Shown piece after piece: positions 58,821 through 64,000 of a stretch of DNA of 64,000 bases. The stretch comes from CAINVV01 sp037140615 (GTDB lineage Bacteria > Bacteroidota > Bacteroidia > Bacteroidales > Prolixibacteraceae). Numbering within the stretch: the first letter of the stretch is position 1; each line of letters begins with the position of its first letter. The position numbers were made by a program, and so were the translations under genes. Location: the NCBI GenBank assembly GCA_037140615.1, contig JBAXED010000001.1:1-64000 (forward strand), given 5' to 3'. The notes below the pieces were generated by a model. That model was not told the origin of the DNA. It saw only the letters and a program-made list of their open reading frames with translations, and searched no databases.

Positions 58821-59282
58821 TTATCTGGTACTTCCTGCACCTCTAACAGGATTTGAAACTGAGGTACCTTTCACATCGAAAACAAAGCTGTTTCCTTCCA
58901 TTACATAGTCACTTGGCAGAATGGTTAATTCATTAAATCCAAGCTGCTTAGCTACATCCTGACTTAATCTTTGCGGTCTTTTGATGCTAACACTTTTGAC
59001 CCCTTTCTCATTGGCAGCCATATCACCTAATCCTTTAGATAGGGTAACATAAAGTTTATCTCCCTTTACCTCAGCACTCCCTTCAATTACTTGGGCTGTT
59101 GAACCACCAGAAGAAGCTGAACGTAAAGATACATCAATGGTAACGCTGCAAATACCCCTACCAGCACAATTACTGCCGTTTCCGATCACAACAGTAATTG
59201 TGACCCTGAAGGCTTGTGCTTCCTTAGCTTCCAGAAAATATATCGCCAAAAAAACCACCAGAATCATTAAATACTTTTTCAT
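58821..59282 (-). CDS. small exported protein with a CAGRGIC motif, unknown function
   Basis: A 153-residue protein with a signal peptide (MKKYLMILVVFLAIYFLEAKEAQA). The mature part begins FRVTITVVIGNGSNCAGRGICSVTIDV, with two cysteines spaced by five residues that could form a disulfide or bind a metal. The rest has alternating polar and hydrophobic beta-like segments and a Ser/Gly-rich stretch. I recognise no family. It is one of a pair with the putative outer-membrane protein downstream, and 88 bp of AT-rich DNA separate it from cysK on its 5' side. It may be a surface or periplasmic factor. Confidence 0.65.
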   Translation of the reverse strand: MKKYLMILVVFLAIYFLEAKEAQAFRVTITVVIGNGSNCAGRGICSVTIDVSLRSASSGGSTAQVIEGSAEVKGDKLYVTLSKGLGDMAANEKGVKSVSIKRPQRLSQDVAKQLGFNELTILPSDYVMEGNSFVFDVKGTSVSNPVRGAGSTR

Positions 59283-59370
59283 AATAATTAAGATTAAATA
59301 AATATAAATTTCAAAACTAATTTTTATTTTTATTTATTCCAAATTAAAATAATAAAATATTTAAAGAGTT

Positions 59371-60282
59371 TTAAAACAATCCTTCAATCGAAAGATACTT
59401 CTCCCCACTGTCATAAACAAAGGTCAGAATCGTTGAACCCTTAGGAATTTCGGGTAACTTCTGGGCCACTGCAGCCAATGAGGCACCCGATGAAATACCG
59501 ACAAAAAGTCCTTCTTCTCTGGCGGCTCTTTTCGTATAGGCAAAGGCATCTCCCTTTTCTACCTTAATGACTCCATCCAGAAGTTCTACTTTCAGGTTTT
59601 TAGGAATAAAACCTGCCCCAATGCCCTGGATCGGGTGCGGACCGGGAGCTCCACCGCTAATCACAGGTGATGCTTGAGGTTCTACTGCAAATACCTTCAA
59701 GTTTGGAAACTTCTGTTTCAGAATTTTTGCAACACCTGAAATATGTCCACCTGTACCAACACCTGTGATGAGGTAATCAATGCCATTGGGAAAATCTGCC
59801 AAAATCTCAGCTGCTGTATGATTTTCATGAGCTGCAATGTTAGAAGGATTATCAAATTGCATTGGAATCCAAGAGTTCGGAGTTGCTTCGGCAAGTTCAG
59901 TTGCCTTGGCTATGGCACCTTTCATTCCAAACTCTCTGGGCGTCAGTACCAGTTCTGCTCCATAAGCAATCAGAATGCTACGGCGCTCGACAGACATCGA
60001 ATCTGGCATGGTTAAAATAAGCTTGTATCCCTTAACGGCTGCCACCAAAGCAAGACCGATACCGGTATTCCCGGAAGTCGGTTCAATGATTATGCTTCCC
60101 TTCTTGAGAATCCCACTCTTCTCTGCATCTTCTACCATCGACAATGCAATACGGTCCTTTATGCTACCTCCTGGATTGGCTTTCTCCAATTTTGCATAAA
60201 CATTATAATCAGCGGAATAGATTCGGTTGATTCGCACATGTGGCGTATTCCCTATTGTCTGTAAAATATTATCTGCCTTCAT
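59371..60282 (-). CDS. cysK: cysteine synthase A (O-acetylserine sulfhydrylase)
   Basis: A 303-residue PLP enzyme that replaces the acetyl group of O-acetylserine with sulfide to make cysteine. The PLP lysine is in KANPGGSIKDRIALSM, the substrate loop is IIEPTSGNTGIGLALV, the phosphate-binding glycines are in TGVGTGGHISGV, and the C-terminal ISSGASLAA is the CysK segment. It is the only cys gene in the window. The 5' region holds a -7-like box and an exact palindrome that overlaps the -33 position. Confidence 0.96.
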   Translation of the reverse strand: MKADNILQTIGNTPHVRINRIYSADYNVYAKLEKANPGGSIKDRIALSMVEDAEKSGILKKGSIIIEPTSGNTGIGLALVAAVKGYKLILTMPDSMSVERRSILIAYGAELVLTPREFGMKGAIAKATELAEATPNSWIPMQFDNPSNIAAHENHTAAEILADFPNGIDYLITGVGTGGHISGVAKILKQKFPNLKVFAVEPQASPVISGGAPGPHPIQGIGAGFIPKNLKVELLDGVIKVEKGDAFAYTKRAAREEGLFVGISSGASLAAVAQKLPEIPKGSTILTFVYDSGEKYLSIEGLF

Positions 60283-60314
60283 GATCCAAATTTTAAAAAT
60301 TGTTTAACTACCGG

Positions 60315-60350
60315 CAAATATCACACTACTTTATAGGTATTGAAATACCT
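60315..60350 (-). promoter_or_regulatory. cysK promoter with overlapping palindrome
   Basis: On the minus strand GATATTTG (plus-strand 60315-60322) is a -7-like box. AGGTATT-GA-AATACCT (plus-strand 60335-60350) is a perfect 7-bp inverted repeat with a 2-nt centre, at the -33 position. A repressor such as a cysteine- or sulfur-responsive regulator is plausible but unidentified. Confidence 0.45.
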
Positions 60351-60373
60351 TATTTAGGGTATATTTTGGAAGG

Positions 60374-60401
60374 AGTGATGAGTTATGAGTTATGAGTTTT
60401 G
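60374..60401. repeat. periodic element E: four 7-nt units between mnmA and cysK
   Basis: Heptamers AGTGATG, AGTTATG (twice) and AGTTTTG in phase; in the sense of cysK the unit is CATAACT. It is the same family as elements B, C and D. Confidence 0.75.
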
Positions 60402-60434
60402 GGATAAGTGATAGCTTTGATCAATGCGTTCTTC

Positions 60435-60462
60435 ACTTTAACTTTTAGCCTTTAGCCTTTAC
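60435..60462. repeat. periodic element E2: 7-nt units overlapping the mnmA stop
   Basis: Heptamers ACTTTAA, CTTTTAG, CCTTTAG and CCTTTAC in phase. The mnmA stop codon (60459-60461, minus strand) lies in the last unit. Confidence 0.6.
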
Positions 60463-61640
60463 TTGATAACGCCAGATCCTATCAATTCTGGTCCATCATA
60501 CCATGCGGCAAACTGTCCCGAAGTAATACCCCTCTGTTCGTGATCGAATAAGAAATATGCTCCTGTGTCTTCCATGATCATTGTCGCCCTTTCGAGGGGC
60601 TGACGGTAGCGAATTCTTACCAGGAATCTGAACTCCTCGCCTGGGTTTAAAGACCGGTCGGTGCGAATCCAATGCAACTCTTCCTTTGAAACAAAAAGTC
60701 CGGGCCGGTACAATCCCGGATGTTCTTTCCCTTCTCCTACGTACACAATATTTCGTATAACATCAATGGCAAGCACAAACAAAGGTTCAACAAAACCGCC
60801 AATGTTTAATCCCTTTCGTTGGCCGATGGTATAGAAATGAGCACCGTTGTGTTCCCCGATAACGGTTCCTTGCCAGGGTTTAAATGGGAAGGGAGTAGTC
60901 AACAAAGGCAAATTCTCCCTGCTTCTATCTATGATTCTCTTTTTAGCAGAAAAATCAGATGAAATAAGGATGACATTTCCCTTTTTAGGTTCCAGCTGTT
61001 GCTGGAGGAATACTGGCAAATCCACTTTGCCCACGAAACAGATCCCTTGAGAATCCTTGCGCTCAGCGGTAATCAGCCCTTGTTCACGAGCAATCTCACG
61101 TACGTCAGGTTTCAAAAGATGTCCGATTGGGAAAAGGGATTTTGACAACTGGTATTGGTTAAGCTGACAAAGAAAATAGCTCTGATCCTTGTTCGGATCC
61201 ACCCCTTCAAGCAGACCATAGATGACTTTACCATCTATTTCCGTTATAGTTTTCCTGCAATAGTGACCGGTTGCTACGTAGTCAGCTCCCAATTCAATGG
61301 CTTTCTGAAGAAATATATCAAATTTTATCTCTCTGTTGCACAACACATCCGGATTAGGCGTTCGCCCTTTCTCATATTCGGCAAACATATAATCGACAAC
61401 CCGGGTCCGGTAAAAATCAGAGAGGTCAACGATATGAAAAGGAATATCAAGTTTTTTGGCAGTCATCTCCGCGAAAATCACATCATCCTCCCAGGTACAT
61501 TCTGCAGTCAATGTTCCTGTAGTCTCCTTCCAGTTGATCATGAAAAGGCCGAAAACATCGTATCCCTGTTCTTTTAAAAGGTAGGCCGCAACGCTTGAAT
61601 CGACGCCACCAGACAGACCTATGCACACTTTATTACCCAT
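60459..61640 (-). CDS. mnmA: tRNA-specific 2-thiouridylase MnmA
   Basis: A 393-residue enzyme that thiolates U34 of tRNA-Lys, -Glu and -Gln. The N-terminal PP-loop motif is CIGLSGGVDSSVAAYLL. The first catalytic Cys is in PDVLCNREIKFDIF and the second in DSQGICFVG. The C-terminal beta domain has the tRNA-binding FYTIGQRKGLNIGG. The open frame continues two codons upstream, but the ATG at 61640 begins the conserved block. It is divergent from hydE, with a 76-bp shared upstream region. The 3' end lies in a periodic element. Confidence 0.96.
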   Translation of the reverse strand: MGNKVCIGLSGGVDSSVAAYLLKEQGYDVFGLFMINWKETTGTLTAECTWEDDVIFAEMTAKKLDIPFHIVDLSDFYRTRVVDYMFAEYEKGRTPNPDVLCNREIKFDIFLQKAIELGADYVATGHYCRKTITEIDGKVIYGLLEGVDPNKDQSYFLCQLNQYQLSKSLFPIGHLLKPDVREIAREQGLITAERKDSQGICFVGKVDLPVFLQQQLEPKKGNVILISSDFSAKKRIIDRSRENLPLLTTPFPFKPWQGTVIGEHNGAHFYTIGQRKGLNIGGFVEPLFVLAIDVIRNIVYVGEGKEHPGLYRPGLFVSKEELHWIRTDRSLNPGEEFRFLVRIRYRQPLERATMIMEDTGAYFLFDHEQRGITSGQFAAWYDGPELIGSGVIK

Positions 61641-61704
61641 GATCAACTTTTATGTCGTAAAAATAGTGCTTTTGCTGGCAATTCAACAAAAACAGACAAT
61701 TGTG

Positions 61705-61712
61705 TATCTTTG
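61705..61712 (+). promoter_or_regulatory. candidate -7 box for hydE
   Basis: TATCTTTG matches TAnnTTTG and ends only 4 bp before the preferred hydE ATG, so the mRNA would begin at or within a few bases of the start codon (leaderless). No clear -33 box is seen. Confidence 0.4.
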
Positions 61713-61716
61713 CAGT

Positions 61717-62811
61717 ATGCTCACGGTGAAAGAAATCATAGAACAGAAGATATTTTCCAGAGAAAACCTCATTACGCTGCTTCGAGCGGAAGGGTCAGAT
61801 GGATTGATGCTATTAAAGATTGCCGGAGAGCAGAAATTGAATCTTGTTGGCAATAAAGTCTATCTGAGAGGACTCATTGAGCTTTCCAACATTTGCGAAA
61901 AGGACTGTTTCTATTGTGGAATTCGCAAGTCAAACAAAAATATACACCGTTACAATCTTTCTGATGAGGAGGTATTGAAAGCTGCCCGTTTTGCCTTTCA
62001 AGAAAAATTTGGCTCCATTGTCGTCCAATCGGGAGAGGTCACAAATGAAATTTTCGTATCAAGAATTGAACGACTAGTATTACAGATTAAAGAGTTAAGT
62101 GCAAATAAACTAGGAATAACACTTTCATTTGGCGAACAAACTGAATCAGTATACCAACGTTGGTTTGCAGCAGGAGCTCACCGATATCTTCTGCGTATCG
62201 AAAGTAGTAATTCGGAATTATACTCAAAGCTTCATCCAAGCGATGGACATCACACTTATGAGCAGCGATTAAATGCCCTCAATCTATTAAAGAAAATAGG
62301 TTACCAAACTGGTACCGGAGTGATGATAGGATCTCCTGGACAAACCATTGAGGATTTGGCAGATGATTTGCTGTTTTTTAGGAATTTTGACATTGCAATG
62401 GTGGGAATGGGCCCATTTATTGAGCACAACGATACACCATTTAATAAACCGGCTACTGGTTCTCTTCCATTAGCCGGTCGATTTAATTTAACCCTGAAAA
62501 TGGTCGCCATTTTGCGTTTGATGATGCCAGACATTAACATCGCAGCAACTACTGCATTGCAAGCTATTGATCCGCTAGGAAGAGAAAAAGCTGTTAAGGC
62601 AGGGGCTAATATCATCATGCCCAATATCACTCCAGGTAGTTATCGCAACAACTATCTTCTATACAACAACAAACCTTGCACAGACGAAGAACCTGAACAG
62701 TGTGCAGGTTGCCTTGACGCCAGACTGGCATTGGCCGACTGTGAAATAGGCTATGGTGAGTGGGGCGATTCAATCCATTTCAAGCAAGGTTATAACCTTA
62801 CAAAACATTAA
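61717..62811 (+). CDS. hydE: [FeFe]-hydrogenase H-cluster radical SAM maturase HydE
   Basis: A 364-residue radical SAM enzyme of the HydE family, which helps build the 2Fe subcluster of [FeFe] hydrogenase. The cluster-binding motif CEKDCFYCGIR (CxxxCxxC) is intact and preceded by LIELSNICEK. Further family blocks are GVMIGSPGQTIEDL and MVGMGPFIEHNDTPF, with ITPGSYRNNYLLYNNKPC near the C-terminus. The open frame extends 32 codons upstream into the mnmA start, but those residues are not family-like, so the ATG at 61717 is used. HydF, HydG and a hydrogenase are not in this window. The 3' end overlaps the convergent GNAT gene by 4 bp. Confidence 0.9.
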   Translation: MLTVKEIIEQKIFSRENLITLLRAEGSDGLMLLKIAGEQKLNLVGNKVYLRGLIELSNICEKDCFYCGIRKSNKNIHRYNLSDEEVLKAARFAFQEKFGSIVVQSGEVTNEIFVSRIERLVLQIKELSANKLGITLSFGEQTESVYQRWFAAGAHRYLLRIESSNSELYSKLHPSDGHHTYEQRLNALNLLKKIGYQTGTGVMIGSPGQTIEDLADDLLFFRNFDIAMVGMGPFIEHNDTPFNKPATGSLPLAGRFNLTLKMVAILRLMMPDINIAATTALQAIDPLGREKAVKAGANIIMPNITPGSYRNNYLLYNNKPCTDEEPEQCAGCLDARLALADCEIGYGEWGDSIHFKQGYNLTKH

Positions 62812-63347
62812 TTCTTATTGTTTTGTAAATAAACACGGTCTTGAAAGAAATCTATTGAACTCCGTAGAATTTCTGCCTCCCAATCAGACTTATCAGAAAA
62901 AAGGAACATCGGCACCAAAGATTCACCTTTCCGATATGGAGGTTGATTATAATATACTGGCAAACTGCTGAATCCCGAACCTTGATAAAAGTTAACTCTC
63001 AGGTTACTAGCCTCGTCAAAAGGAATTTCTACTTCCAGCAATATGGGATTGCCCTCCTTTTGCAACTGCTTCAATACCACTCTTCCAATACCCTTTTTTC
63101 GATGACAAGGATAAATGGCCAAATGTTCGATATACAGGAACCCATTAAACTTCCAAAATACAACAAACCCAACTACAACCTCATCCACTAAAATGGCAGA
63201 AAAATACATATCAGGATTGTTCAGCATCCTTGTAAGATCACTAGTATTTCTGCGTTCTTCAGGGGGAAAAGCAATCACATAGAGATCCAAAAGACATTTA
63301 AGGTTTTTATGCGAGCCTGACTGGATTCTCTCTAAAAAAAGGTTCAT
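62808..63347 (-). CDS. GNAT-family N-acetyltransferase
   Basis: A 179-residue acetyltransferase of the GNAT superfamily. The acetyl-CoA-binding motif A is recognisable in LYIEHLAIYPCHRKKGIGRVVLKQLQKEG (the R/Q-x-x-G-x-G/A loop is RKKGIG). It is preceded by the beta strand FVVFWKF and followed by the beta-5 segment ILLEVEIP. The substrate cannot be predicted. It is convergent with hydE (4-bp overlap) and the next gene lies 67 bp away. Confidence 0.85.
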   Translation of the reverse strand: MNLFLERIQSGSHKNLKCLLDLYVIAFPPEERRNTSDLTRMLNNPDMYFSAILVDEVVVGFVVFWKFNGFLYIEHLAIYPCHRKKGIGRVVLKQLQKEGNPILLEVEIPFDEASNLRVNFYQGSGFSSLPVYYNQPPYRKGESLVPMFLFSDKSDWEAEILRSSIDFFQDRVYLQNNKN

Positions 63348-63414
63348 ATCACACAGTTTGAACTAAAGATAAATATGATTTACCATCAGGCGTTTACCTT
63401 ACAAGTCAGATTTT

Positions 63415-64000
63415 CTAAGGCCTGTAAGTTTTACTCATCGATGAAGGGGTAACAAGCACAAAATCTCCTAAACCTTCGTTTTCTTTTAGCAGATCAGCGA
63501 TAGAATCCTGTTCCGTTGAACCAATGGTGACAATTTTCAGATCGGGTCTCGCTTGCTTCAAATACCATTCAATCGCTGTATGGTTGTCGCTATGATAGGA
63601 CCCATTGTAATGAATGAATGTTTGTCCGGCAGAAAGATTTTTCAAAATAAACCAGGCCATCGTAGCATCTTTAATCGCCTGTGATTTAGGCAGGTTTTCC
63701 CCGCCGTGACCTTTGGCAGCAGCGAAGATATCAGCGTAACACTTCAAAGTCTTATCATAAGCAATGGGAAGTGGAGCAATCCACCTTTTAGCTTCAGGCT
63801 CAATGCTATCTAATTTTTCTAAACCTTTGGTATAGACCATATTGGCATATCTCCTGGGGACATTGGTTGCGATGAACCTTAGTTTATTCTTTTTGGCAAA
63901 ATCCAGCAATGGCTTATAATCACTAGGGAAATTGGTCCAAAGCTTGCATTCATCTTTGAATGTTTTTTCAGTCAATGATCCGTTTAAATATTCGTTGACT
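63415..64000 (-). CDS. ChaN-family haem-binding/iron-regulated protein, partial at right edge
   Basis: The C-terminal 194 or so codons of a gene whose start lies beyond the right edge; the reading frame is open to base 64000. The ChaN/Cofac_haem_bdg domain is recognised by WTNFPSDYKPLLDFAKKNKLRF, ATNVPRRYANMVYTKGL and FIHYNGSYHSDNHTAIEWYL. The family binds haem cofactors at the outer membrane and is iron-regulated in some species. An internal TTG could be read as a start, but the upstream sequence continues in the family pattern (NEYLNGS). The N-terminal lipoprotein signal cannot be seen here. Confidence 0.85.
   Translation of the reverse strand, partial: VNEYLNGSLTEKTFKDECKLWTNFPSDYKPLLDFAKKNKLRFIATNVPRRYANMVYTKGLEKLDSIEPEAKRWIAPLPIAYDKTLKCYADIFAAAKGHGGENLPKSQAIKDATMAWFILKNLSAGQTFIHYNGSYHSDNHTAIEWYLKQARPDLKIVTIGSTEQDSIADLLKENEGLGDFVLVTPSSMSKTYRP

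Noticed and set aside
61621..61716. Upstream extension of hydE as a membrane-anchored N-terminus
   Set aside because: The extra 32 residues overlap the mnmA start and the promoter box, and HydE proteins begin near the ATG at 61717.

Overview
The window is a gene-dense, roughly 40 % GC chromosomal segment of a member of the Bacteroidota, most likely a Bacteroidales/Marinilabiliales-type anaerobe or facultative anaerobe. The evidence is as follows. There is a DUF4290-murA pair and a fused CcsBA cytochrome c maturation protein. HisB is bifunctional. Starts lack Shine-Dalgarno sequences, and upstream motifs of the TAnnTTTG type match the known Bacteroidota -7 box. Anaerobe-type functions include superoxide reductase, an iron-sulfur serine dehydratase, pyruvate phosphate dikinase, the HydE hydrogenase maturase and futalosine-pathway MqnA. 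No phage, insertion sequence, CRISPR array or plasmid feature was seen. The right edge cuts a ChaN-like gene.

Layout. 0-4 kb: DUF4290, murA (active-site Cys replaced by Asp), grpE-dnaJ. 4.2-12.9 kb: an exported Lys/Ala heptad-repeat protein, then a heavy-metal (Cu/Ag-type) efflux locus: HYC_CC_PP-like protein, secreted HMA protein, CusA-like pump, TolC-like channel, and a CusB-like adaptor ending in a second copy of the HMA domain. 12.9-22.1 kb: a complete histidine operon, hisGDCB-(purU-tlpA-like)-hisHAF-hisIE. It is preceded by an unannotated 15-codon leader peptide with four His codons and by competing RNA arms that form a textbook attenuator. 22-27.5 kb: DUF1460 amidase-like protein, nitroreductase, DUF2752/TM2 pair, MsrBA, CrcB, MqnA. 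27.6-31.6 kb: purB, an MsbA-like ABC exporter, HU, tRNA-Ser(TGA) and tRNA-Trp(CCA). 32-39 kb: htpG, sdaA, a lone GroES-family protein, superoxide reductase and AhpC divergent from a PerR/Fur regulator, argH. 39.3-48.3 kb: gltBD and an S9 peptidase. 48.4-54.8 kb: NrfJ-like lipoprotein, CcsBA, PPDK. 54.8-64 kb: DUF2520 protein, kdsC, rlmD, a putative outer-membrane protein and a small secreted protein, cysK, mnmA, hydE, GNAT, ChaN.

The most unusual signal is intergenic. At least sixteen stretches are built of degenerate 7-, 8- or 9-nt units kept in strict phase for up to 14 units. The same unit families recur at distant loci. In many cases the two halves are inverted: G-containing units follow a stop codon and G-poor, C-containing units abut the next start codon. 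They punctuate the his operon, gltB-gltD, kdsC-rlmD and others, and in hisC, msrBA and mnmA they run into the 3' coding end. I know of no described element in this phylum that matches. The nearest analogue I can name is the heptanucleotide STRR family of cyanobacteria.
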